NCBI GenBank assembly: GCA_947179485.1
Contig: OX359248.1
Span: 46,944,847 to 47,008,846, forward strand
Direction of reading: 5' to 3'
DNA from: Allacma fusca
Taxonomy: Eukaryota; Arthropoda; Collembola; Symphypleona; Sminthuridae
Length of the DNA: 64,000 nt
The translations under genes and the position numbers were made by a program. Positions 28,776 to 39,561 of the stretch are shown here, one piece after another. Position 1 is the stretch's first letter; each line of letters starts with the position of its first letter. Below the pieces are notes generated by a model. That model was not told the DNA's origin, ran no database searches, and saw only the letters and a list, made by a program, of their open reading frames with translations.

Positions 28776-31242
28776 ATGGCTGGAGGAGATATTGATAGAA
28801 CGGAACTACACGAGGAACTGGAAAAATCCGAAGAATTATCTCCCTCTAAGGAAATTAAAACTGATCCTCAAGAATCAATTCCGACCCCTTCCCCTCCCTC
28901 ACCTGCCCCGATAATCACAGAGGAAGAGATCGCGGAAAAAGCATCATTAGTCAAAGAGCATGATGTCCTGGAAGATGAGATTAAGGAAGCGGACAAGATT
29001 CAAGAGGACTTGAAACAAGAGCTGGAAGAAAATGACGGCTGGATTAAAATTCTTGGCAACGATTCCCTTCTGAAAAAAGTAAAGTTAGCAAAATTTATGA
29101 AAAGTATTTTTTTAAACTGTTGTAAATGGCCAATAAATAACTAAGTTTTGATATTTTATTTTATAGGTAGTTAAACCTGGAGTGGACAACAAGCGTCCAT
29201 TGAGAGGCGAAATCTGCACTATCCGATTGGAGGGACGTTTGCAGAGTGACCAAACTGTATTTGAATCTGTTGAGAGTTTCACATTCCAGCTTGGAGATAC
29301 TGAAGTATGATAAATATTTTGAGGATTAAGTACTCGTGTAATTTTCAGGGTTCCACACAACGTTTGCCTTCCCTCCAGCCCATTGAAATACTCATTTCCT
29401 TCTTTTGTTAGCGGATTACCTTCCAGATCTTCGAAAATTAGTTTAATTACTCTTTATAGGGAAATATTTTATTAGTCAGGGGTTGGAAACGTGGAGCAAT
29501 GTTGGGATTGTTGAACCTTCAAACTCTAAAAGCAAAATTTACTTGGGCTAATGTAACAATCTGTAAAGGATTCCTGATAACACTTTCTACATGATTTCTC
29601 AAAATGTTGACTGACTACCAAGTCGTGCATGAAGGAATTGCAGCATTAAAACGCAGGGACGAAAGTTGCTCAGTTACGCTCCTGCCGCTGAATTCCCTCC
29701 ATCTTTACTCCTTAGATATCCGGTTAATGGGAATTTCCAACGGAGTGTTTTGGCAGGTATCTTTCTGCGAAGCCCACACAATTTCATAGGAATCATTATC
29801 AACTGAAATTGTAAAAAACAATTTCACCGCGATTTAACGAGATTGATAATCGTGATATTTTGTCGAAATTCTGAGTTTTTCACCCCTGTAACTAAGTGAC
29901 TACTCAACGTATATTGGTCAAGTGACTAAGTTTAGAAAATCTTGAAAACAATTTGATAGAAAGTTGGAGAATTGAGTGTTTGTATTGTTGACCTTTATTT
30001 TGTTAGTGAAAGGCTAGAAGGACGGCAAATGTATGCTGGCACCTTGTGTTGTATAATAAATTACAGCAAATTGTAATTCTACTTTTTCGTTTAACTGGAA
30101 AAGCAAAGGAAGTTTTATAAATCTTGTTCATCTTTTGTAGAAATAGTAATTTCTTTTAATGTTATATTGAATTGTTTTTAGGTAGTGCCCGGTTTGGATA
30201 TGTCCATTCCTCTCATGTCGAAGAATGAAGTGAGCTTGGTGAAAGTTTCGGCTAGGTTTGGCTATGGTGCCAAAGGGCTCCCGCCTGTTGTTCCTGCAAA
30301 TGCGGACCTCGAATATGAAATTGAACTTTTAGATTTTGAAATAGAGAAAGAATTGGAGACCTTGACGGTATCGGAACGAAAGAGCGTGGGCATTCAGAAA
30401 CGTGAGAGGGGGAATTGGTGGTATGGTCGAGATGAAGCCTCTCTAGCAATACAGTGCTACCGAAGAGCTCTGGAGTTTTTGGATGACGTCGACGGTGGTA
30501 TTGCCTTCCCCGATGAAGATAAAGAGAAGGTAATCCTTTTATTTAATTTGTGTCCTCCACATTGAATACTTTTTGAATAAGCTGTAAATATTGTGACTTA
30601 CGTGTTTTAATTGACTATCTAGACTGCTGTTACTGAAGAACTTCGACAGCTGATAGATGAGAGATTAAAAACTTACAACAATATGGCAGCAGCTCAGTTG
30701 AAATTGAAAGCGTACGATGCAGCTCTCACTTCCGTTGAAGCTGTTCTCAAATGCCAACCTAATAATTCCAAAGCCTTGTATAGGAAAGGAAAAGTAATTT
30801 CGAGGGCTTTATTAATGTTTCGATTTCAATTTGAGTTTTGTACATGAATGTGATACAATTTTGTTTTGATTAAAGATCCTCACATCAAAGGGAGATACTG
30901 ATGGGGCATTAGAAGCGTTTAGAAGAGTTAGTGAACTGGAGCCAAATACTAAATCAATACTTCAGGTTTGTTTTACATTATTCTTAAAAATGATTGTAGA
31001 TAATTACAGCATGCTTTGCTTTTCTACAGGAAATTAACCAGTTGCAAGCCAAGAGGAAAAAGGAGCGAGAAGGGGAGAAAATGTTGTACAAAAGAATGTT
31101 CAAAGGACCTACAGATTCAAGTAAAGATGACCAGGAGGGAAAAAATGCATCCACAAAGAGTTCATTCTCAATTGGTTTGGTCATTGGTGGTGTTGTTATT
31201 GCGCTGGCTGGAGCAATGGCATATCGTTACAGATTTGTTTAG
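28776..31242 (+). CDS. FKBP8: FKBP8-like tail-anchored immunophilin with TPR repeats, six exons
   Basis: I reconstruct six exons with phase-0 GT-AG junctions throughout: 28776-29078, 29167-29304, 30182-30529, 30623-30793, 30876-30965 and 31030-31242 (420 codons). Residues 1-90 are acidic and Pro-rich. Residues about 95-215 form an FKBP-type domain (PVVPANADLEYEIELLDFE closes it). Three TPR-like helix pairs follow at about 225-350 (NNMAAAQLKLKAYDAALTSV, then NSKALYRKGK). After a basic linker, residues 396-415 are a C-terminal membrane anchor followed by a short basic end. This order is that of FKBP8 (FKBP38; Drosophila zonda), a mitochondrial/ER outer-membrane co-chaperone linked to Hsp90, Bcl-2 and mitophagy. 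Family role is established knowledge; orthology is inferred from architecture. The gene looks intact and converges on the TMX1-like gene. Confidence 0.93.
29305..30181 (+). other. Intron 2 of the FKBP8-like gene
   Basis: At 877 bp this is much larger than the other introns of the gene (64-93 bp). It starts GTATGA and ends TTTTTAG. The ORF inside it on the plus strand (29604-29789) has no splice partner, and I see no repeat or RNA gene in it. Confidence 0.85.
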
Positions 31243-32373
31243 TAAATTACTTTGAATTGATAGTTCGTGTATCCGTAGATCGAAATCCGTAAATCCCTGC
31301 CTGGTTAGTGCCACACCAGTTTAATAATGTCGATTACTTTTGAGAGCAAATATTGTTAATATATAAAAACGTTAATCACTGCAAAATGTAGCACCTTACA
31401 TGTATTGTTGTCGCTGCTGAACAAACAAGGGTGCGTTTATTAAGAAATGTTGCTAAACAATTATTACTTTCACTGTGATACGTTGAAGGAAGTGGAAGCT
31501 ATTTATGAGCACTGTCAATTTCCGGTGAACGTTGGGTTTATATATCTACTTCACAGATTATATCTGTTAACGTTTTTGTGTAATTAATTCGAAAATCATT
31601 TGTAGTTTAAACGAAAATTATTTCTCAGTAATATTTGTATGATTTCACGATACATTAACACTGTCTGATTATTGAACGATTACAGTTGAGCTGCCAAACG
31701 TATTTAAAAGTACGTTTGGAAGGTGTATTAGTATTTCATTATAAGGGAGTCCTAAGTTTTCAGAGATTCGTGTACCTTGTATGTATAAGCGGTGTTTAGC
31801 ATTATGAGGGGGCTCTACAAACATTTTAGGCGGTGCTGAGAGAATGCGTCTCTTTCAACGAGAAATTCCACCGATCCCTTATATCGACATTTTACTTGAC
31901 ATTTCACAAAAACAAAATTGAAAAAAATGAGTAAGCTATCCATCAAGCCCGAGGAGTAGTGTGAAATTACTTTATTATTTCTTGGTAACAACCAGTAGTA
32001 TTTTAGTAAATCATTAACAAAACGTGAGAACAACCAAAACAAATGGAAACGCAGCAAAAAGTAGGAAAAACATGTGAACAAAACGAGAAGCTGTTTCACA
32101 AAAAGTCAATGATTTAGGAGTATTGAAATTACTCTCGTCTTATCCTAAATCATTTCAATTATTGATTAACATGTGCGGTTTCAAGTGTCTCTTCACAACA
32201 CACCGAAGTTCATTTAAGTTCAGCTCATTTTTTAGTTCATATCCTGCGCAACTTTTAAAAAAAGTTATAATAATCGTCTCTCTCAGCACTTTCACCAATG
32301 AACCTTTCTAATCACAAAAGCATCAGAGGCCACACGGTTAGTCCAGGCAAATGAAGATAACCTTCGTAGACCT
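31243..32373. other. Convergent intergenic space between FKBP8-like and TMX1-like genes
   Basis: About 1.1 kb of AT-rich DNA separates the two stop codons and must contain both 3' UTRs. I found no canonical AATAAA close to either stop, so I cannot place the polyadenylation sites. Open frames in it show no protein features. Confidence 0.6.
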
Positions 32374-34381
32374 TTAATCTGCTCTTCTCACTTTCCGCCG
32401 ACGTGTACGATCTGAATCTCCTGCACTTAGTTCTCCCTTCTCTTCGCGAGCTTCCTCCTGAGCCTGCTGCTGCTCCTGTTCCGCATCTTCAACATCACTA
32501 AGTTGGCTCTCATCAGCAGTATCTTTGTCTTCATTGATAATGTCATCTTCTAAATCTTCATCATCAGCGGATTTCTGAAATTTTGAAACACGTTTTAATT
32601 TTTCCCAGGACCAATATTACTTTTCAGAATAATGTAGTGTTAAATATACTCTTCAATTTAATTTTTGTTAATACATACATTGCCATTATTTTCTTTGCCT
32701 TGGTCCTTCCCGGAGTCCTTCGCAGAAGCCACTGGTGGTTTGTACATGGGAGGAGGAGGGTAGATGAAATCAATGACGCAAACGAGCATCTAAAATTGCG
32801 ATGACGACAAAAATGGTGAAACTGACCTGGACATTATGATTTGTTTTGCACATCATACAAACGAAACTAAACAGGTTGACGCTTACCAGTCCCAAAATTA
32901 ATCCAATTAGAATAGTGACACCCCCAAAGATCAAGTAGCCACCCCAGATGGGAATTCCGTAGTCATCGGTCATTACATTCATGACATTCTGAAATGTTCA
33001 AACAATTTATTGTTAGCTCTGCATATAATCAATAATAATTACAACCAGGTTTACTATCAATACTGGATGTTTGAAATACCCTGAGAACCATAGAGATACG
33101 GTAGAACTGTGAAATGAGAGACATTGGAATGGAAGAAGGAGATTGCCAGGTAGACAGAGGATCCAGTTCTTTCCATTTATGCTCCTCAACGAAGCTTAAG
33201 AAGTCATCTTTGGAACGAGGTCCCCGATACTGTCGGTATGAGCCATCTTTGACACTGCAAAAAGAATATTTCAAAATACATTTAATTATATGTATTATTA
33301 TGCAATATACCACCACAACTACGGATTATTAGACATTTAACTTAATTCGGAACAGGAAACCTTTGATTCAGTACAATTCATCCTGCTTTTATTATATACT
33401 TTTACAGGTGCTTCAACAATGTGCACGACCAAACCGCTTATCTATTTTCTCCCCTTCAAATCGCCATGACATTTTGATATTTGAACAAAATTTGGTCGAA
33501 ACCAACAGGCAACCCAGGGAGACATTTAATGGAACTATCCCAAGTTATTAATTTGAATACGTTTAAAAATTGAGAAATTGTTGCTGGTAATGGAACTATA
33601 ACTATGTTTAATAAATTCTTCAAAATTGTATTTGATGGTACAATCGACCCTCTCTATAACGACACCTCAAGGGAACCAATTTTTCTGACGTTATAAGGGA
33701 ATGCCGTTATAACGGGTGACTTAACTTTGAATAATTACCGCGGGGAGATTTTCAGTGTGTCGTTATAGGGGAACTTTCGTTATAGGGAGACACGTTAGAG
33801 AGAGAGTCGACTGTACATTGTTACTAAAGCCGATGAAGTTTCTGTAAATGTTTCAACACGGTTCATTCTTAGTCATCGTCACATTTTCATACCTGTAATC
33901 TGATCAACAAACTAACTACTAACCGAATCAACTAAAAGTTACATTATTTTCAAACTCACTGGTAAATAGTTGGCAAAGCAGTGATCATGAATCGACCACT
34001 TAGCCCCGGGCTATGAGTAATATCAACTTGGGCGACTTGGATACCCAAGTCCTGTCCCCACGTCGCGAACTCCTCCCAAACTGGCTGCAAATTTCGACAG
34101 GCCGGACACCATGGAGCATAACTGTCAGCCGATCATGAATTAAACAAAAAAATCAGTCCTCTTCATAATGTACATTGACAAAGCAAGGCTATAAACTACA
34201 ATAAAAAATGAATCAACCTCTCCAATTAAATTTGTTATAGAAAGTCAACTCACAATTCGATCATCCATTCCCCCGTCTGGACCTGGTCCCAGTTGCCATC
34301 GTCAATTTTAACCAAACCAGACTCCTTCGCATTCGAGCCCACAATTACCAGAACAGTGAGGAAAAGAAATGCAGGCTTCAT
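32374..34381 (-). CDS. TMX1: TMX1-like transmembrane thioredoxin, six exons
   Basis: Six exons read on the minus strand with GT-AG junctions and matching phases: 34381-34254, 34121-33960, 33254-33080, 32988-32887, 32789-32679 and 32574-32374 (292 codons). Residues 1-18 are a signal peptide. The thioredoxin domain (about 20-130) carries YAPWCPACRN, with the redox motif CPAC at 48-51, and a cis-proline loop (ALPTIY). Residues about 173-197 form a single TM helix. The cytosolic tail is strongly acidic and Gln-rich, then ends in a basic RRRKVRRAD. Human TMX1, an ER membrane oxidoreductase that acts on membrane-tethered substrates, has the same CPAC motif, layout and length (280 aa). The reading frame is intact. 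Intron 2 carries a MITE. Confidence 0.93.
33641..33813. mobile_element. 173-bp MITE with pogo/Tigger-like ends, in TMX1-like intron 2
   Basis: The left end CAATCGACCCTCTCTATAACG and the reverse complement of the right end, CAGTCGACTCTCTCTCTAACG, match at about 18 of 21 positions. The element is flanked by TA dinucleotides (33639-33640 and 33814-33815), as expected of Tc1/mariner-superfamily insertions. It holds two further GTTATA(A/G) words inside and no ORF, so it is non-autonomous. Similar end words recur at 6529-6550 and 9699-9718. Confidence 0.85.
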
Positions 34382-37300
34382 TTTATCAAAAGATGTCTTA
34401 ACGTCAGATTACAGTCGAAATCAATCCAACAGCTGGTCGCCTCACCGTCAAACCCGCTCCTGCAACAAATCACTTCCTTAATCACTCACACTCATCCACA
34501 ACCTCACAGACATTTAAACTTTTAAAAATGCAGACATCAGCAGATACTAAATTAGTCACCGCCTTTTAATTACACCTTCGATTCAATTCCCACATGCTCT
34601 CCAAAATTAATTTCATATACACACACACAAAAGTTGCGCACAGATGTTTCATCAAATCTTAACTAATCTCATGGAGAGCATCAGCATACTATCATTCATG
34701 GATTCATACTACATTCATGGATGAAGCCATCTACGAATCCTGTAACTCGTCCCTACAACTTTAAAACTGTACTAAAGCCTGATAACAACCGTAGCCTATG
34801 CCCTTTAAATTATTATCTCCTCTGCAGTAGCAAATCTCAAGCTCACGATCCAGTCCCCAGGATGTACTCAGAAACTGCAGATATCCTACTCTCTTATCAT
34901 ATCCTACCCTTTCGAAGACTCGATACGGGCTAAGTCGTAACCTGACTCAAAGTTGACAGTTCTTGTCACTTGACTGCAAAAACCCACCATCAAGAACCAC
35001 AAGAACATCCTCCAACAGAACAACGCACTTCGGGAGAGACTACTACATGCAAAAATTCATAACAATCGTGCAGACACTATTATTTTGAAACCATAATATA
35101 CATTCCTTCCCCCAAATAAAAATCACAAATAGAAATCCTCACCTCATTCAACAACTCAAAAGGTGAAAGGTAACACTTGAGTGAGACTTTTGTAGTTACT
35201 TTCAAAAAAATACTTATTATTTTACGTCAGGGAAGGAGAAGGGATGAAGAAATGCTTGTGAAGGTGGAAATGGCAATGGACTCTCTCGCTAAAATTGAAA
35301 AATGATGACACATGGCATGACATAACTCCTTTTTCCCATCTGCCACACCGCCACGGCTGTAGATACATATTTAATACACTGCTACAATTGATCCATCCTT
35401 GATAAAAAAATATTATGTACTTATATTGCAACAACGGCAATAACAAATGAGCATCATCCACAAGTACAATAAAATACGTGGGATCCAAAAAGACCTAAAA
35501 AAATACTGGAGTATTTACTCTCGGCGGTCAAATAAATGGGTCCTGGTTCGGAAACAAGTATATTACAAAAACATACCCGACAATCGATATTGACTCAATT
35601 GAGTTTACTTTTTGAATAATATACTTACGTCTATTGTCAGCTTTCCTGTGTTGATGTTGGGTGTCCCAGTGGGTGGGGAAATTCTCGGAAATATTTATTA
35701 GAATGTCTTCATATAGATGACAAAAAGGAGAAGTGGATTCCCCGTGTCAACTCAGGGTCATCCGCAGGGCAAAAGGTTTTTTGGTCTGCCTTTACACTAC
35801 AGGCGTCAGGTCGGTCCGTTCCGGATGAGGTACTAAAATCCAACTGACACTCTCTCTCTCTCTCTCACACACACAATTCAGGAACTCGTCCTGCCGTGCT
35901 ATATTAATGCACTACTACACTAATAGCATAGCGTATGCATATGCATAGTGGAGTGGGCACACTCACGAGTAAACAGCATCACATGGCTGGGCGGAAGTGT
36001 TCGTAGAGCAACTAAAGTTTTGATAAAAGAACAAGATAAAAATTGGAGATAAAAACTGACATGAGAGCTGGATGGTAATTTCACAGTGCACTGGCATTAT
36101 AAGAGCTTCCCTAAATTGAGCAAACTGTCACGCTTACAAAGCAAGCAGAGCCAAATTATGTAGTTGCACTTCTGTGGAAGCTGAATATAGTTGGAAATTT
36201 ATATTGCTATAAGAGCAATGTGGTGATATTAGGGGGCTGTTATAGCCTAAGAGATGATATTTAGTTACGGTAAAAAATCATCGGTGATCAGCACATTACG
36301 TTTAAAGTCACTAACTAAGGGACGAAGCGCCACTGTAGGATGTAATAGCATAAGCTGCAAACTATACGTTACCATTTGAATACCCTAAAATGTTCGTAAA
36401 TCTACCAATGAGCGTTGAGTATTAGTCAGTCAAACGCTTATGTAGACCGGCGCGCATTAAAACGTTTGTGGATGAACTTATCTACGAAAATACAAATATA
36501 GACATCTTTTTAAATGTGGGTATTCACTGTATTGATTTAACGATTAGTTAACATTTCTTGCGTGTAATCGCAGTCTGTATCCGGACGCAGATTTTGAAAA
36601 ACGTTCACTAATATTCGAATTTCACAATAAATTGTGTAAGTTGGGGCGATATCTACCGGCTGATGTACGAGAGACAATTTACTAATGGAAGCAACAAATA
36701 CAGTATTATAGATGTCACAAGTTGTACTTCACACTCTTTGAGCATATGCATTTACATGTGTTAGGACGCGACCTCGTTTAATTTTTTTAGCGCGAACGGA
36801 TGGTCCTATCTCCCTCGAAAACAATAGGTTTCTTACTTTTTAGCTAGTTTGTTCATACAAAGAAATTGAATTGCATGGTGTCATTGGTTAGGCAGGTATT
36901 GTGACGACAGACAAGCGGACAAGCAGTCTAATACAATAGAATTTCAGCTTCACGTCGCCTCTAAAAAAAATATGGAGACTCATAGCGACTAATTTACACA
37001 TTGTCCACGAGGCTAACTGTGGGATACGCTTCAGGTATGAAATATCTTTTATGCCTAGTTTTCCACTCTTTGTATAAGAATACCTCTGATGGAATAAATA
37101 GTACACGCTTAAAATTTCACTAAATTTTAGCATTTTTAAAATTGGGATGAACTGGAATTTGTCCCTTGGTCCAAGTGGTGAAATGCAGTTACAAGAATGG
37201 GAGTGAATGTGGATATTGTATTCATAAACGAAGCTTATTTGAGCTTGTTTAGTATTTGAGACATAATCTAGTTCGGGCCCATATCTGTCAACGATTTGTG

Positions 37301-38064
37301 AGCCAACGTCTCAAAAAGCATGAGGGCTAATAAATATTAGGACTGAGCAAGTCCCTAAACGGAGGCTTGATTCTGTACATTTTCTTTACAGCTTTGGAAA
37401 ATAAAAAAATGTTAGCATTTATTTATGCATATCCAAGAAAATAAAATCTTAGGTAAAGTTGCAAACTGCGTCTACTACGCGCTTCCTCTTAACCGACGGA
37501 AGCTCAGCGTACCGATGCTAATTGGAGATGCAGTCAGGGTTGGATTTACGGGGTGGCCCACCCTGGCCCGGTCAGGGTAAAAAATTTAGGGCCAGGGTAA
37601 AAACAATGTTGACTAAGGCCCTCAGATTACATGTCAAAGGTCCACAAATCTTTTTTGAGGGTTAGGGCCAGGGTAAAAATTGTTTTCCCTGGATGCAGTC
37701 CAAACGAATCTGACAAAAAGGAAACTTTCAATCCCTGCATTTAATTTTTTTTTGTATTTCAAAGCAAATTCAGCTACTTTTTTTGATTGAAGCAAGACCA
37801 ACATTTTCAAAGAAAATCACTAGTATTCAAAAAGTACCGATTTGAAAACGGTTTTGGTTGGTGTACTACGTGTACTTAGGGGGTATGCATAAATAACGTT
37901 TCATTTTTACGCAAGTTTTGGACCCTACCCCCCCTGTTGTCATCACACCGTCACTATGTCAGAACCCCCCTCCCTATATACGTCATCATGATTAAGTACC
38001 CGTAATAACTAAATTTTTTAAAATTCACGCACCTTTTATTCATTTTTTATTGCAAAAATGCATA
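34382..38064. other. Non-coding stretch upstream of the TMX1-like gene
   Basis: The first few hundred bases should hold the TMX1-like promoter. A short (CT)n lies at 35851-35867. At 37545-37700 the words GGGCCAGGGTAAAAA are repeated three to four times, resembling a small decayed element. No gene is supported. Confidence 0.5.
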
Positions 38065-38604
38065 CTAATCATCATCTTTATCTGTAATCTCGCTCTGAAT
38101 CCAATCAGCAATGTCGTCTATAACTTGAATCGGTGTGTCCGGCAAATCCTCCGGGACAGAAACCGTAGAATATCGAATTTGATAGCTTTGAACAACAGAC
38201 TCTATGCTCTGCGAGATACTTTCTACAGAACTTCGATGAACAGCTTTCTTGTGCGTTTCATACGCAATTTTGCTGACGAAATAGTGATTACAAATGTTGT
38301 AGGTCTGGCTATCAAGACTGACTTGAATGCTTGGGCAGTAATAGTCGTAAGGCATGGTATCGAGATTCCTGTCAACTGCATTTAACATTACGCGAAGCGA
38401 TAAATCGTCAAAAAGGCCAGTTGAATCATCCGGTTTGGAAACGCATATTCCATGTGTATATTGATTAAAAAGCACCGGAGCCGGGAGAAATCTTGATATC
38501 AAGACCTTGTCCAAATTGCTTCGCCAAGGACGGCAACATCGGAGATCATGGCATTGTATGATTTGAAAACATACTGCGATTGACGAACATGTTTCTGCAG
38601 CCAC
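38065..38604 (-). pseudogene. Decayed transposon-associated ORF (C-terminal part)
   Basis: An open frame of 179 codons without an ATG at its upstream end. It contains CCRPWRSNLDKVLISRFLPA, a later PYDYYCPSIQ stretch and a zinc-finger-like segment (YNICNHYFVSKIAYETHKKA followed by VH) in which the first Cys pair is incomplete. The end is acidic. This combination resembles C-terminal parts of repetitive proteins of unknown function that I associate with invertebrate DNA transposons; the family assignment is inference. The frame meets a stop just upstream of the 940-bp TIR element, whose left end is 12 bp away. I read it as a broken copy. Confidence 0.4.
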
Positions 38605-38615
38605 TCTTGAGTGAG

Positions 38616-39555
38616 CTAAGCATGAGATCGGTTCGGATAAAACACAAATCCGAACCGAAGTTTTCGGTTAATTTTTTGTCAAAATCCGAACCGAACCGTT
38701 TTGTTCGGATAAAAAAATACCCCTATCCGAAACCGAACCGCCAAACATCGGTTCGGATGATTTTTATAACCGAACCGTTTGTCGGTTATCCGAATAACCG
38801 AAACAATATTGCACATTTTACCAGTGAAAACTTCATTCGAAATAGATAAATATTTATTAAAATATTTTCTGTAAATTTTTGTTTTAATAAAAATGTCGTT
38901 CAAAATTAAAACAATTATTACACTAATTTCCATCAAATTCTGCCTATTATTTAACTTCAAATAACAACTAAAAATCTAAGGACCAAATTTTCAGTAAGAC
39001 CAAATGGTCCCAAATCTCACTTTTCATCTTTTTTTAGAGGCTCATTACTCCGGGCAGTTCCTGCTCTTATTTCGGAGTCTGAGGTTTTCACTGATGGCAT
39101 ATTAGTTGTAGTAATAAGGTACTTATTTAATTTAAGCTAAAAATTAAAGAATGGTGTTTGAAACAATTACGACGTGGTGAAAAAATGTATGCCTGCTCGT
39201 GATCCATGCGTTGTGCTTTCCAAATGTATTGCAGATACATAATGAAATAATCGTTTGTTTCGAGAAATTCATACTACAGCGGTTCTCGATTACTATTTGC
39301 TAAACATTTATAGGAACGAAATTCACAATCGGTTATCCGTCGGTTCAACCGAGCGGTTACATTCACTTAATCCGAACCGAACGGATAAAACCATATTTAA
39401 AACCGAACCGATCCGAAACCGATATCCGGTTAGGCATTGACGTATCCGAACCGTTCGGTTATTTCAATTCGGTTACGACTTTTGTAACCGAACCGTCGGT
39501 TTCGGTTAACCGATGGTCGGATAACCGCGTTAAACCGAACCGATCTCATGCTTAG
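38616..39555. mobile_element. 940-bp non-autonomous TIR element rich in CGGTTCGG/CCGAACCG
   Basis: The left end CTAAGCATGAGATCGGTTCG is perfectly repeated in inverse orientation at the right end (CGAACCGATCTCATGCTTAG). The element is flanked by a perfect 6-bp direct repeat AGTGAG (38610-38615 and 39556-39561). Counting the first five element bases, the repeat extends to 11 bp (AGTGAGCTAAG on both sides). About 180 bp at each end are packed with direct and inverted CGGTTCGGAT/ATCCGAACCG words, like sub-terminal transposase-binding arrays. The AT-rich middle has no convincing ORF. Confidence 0.85.
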
Positions 39556-39561
39556 AGTGAG

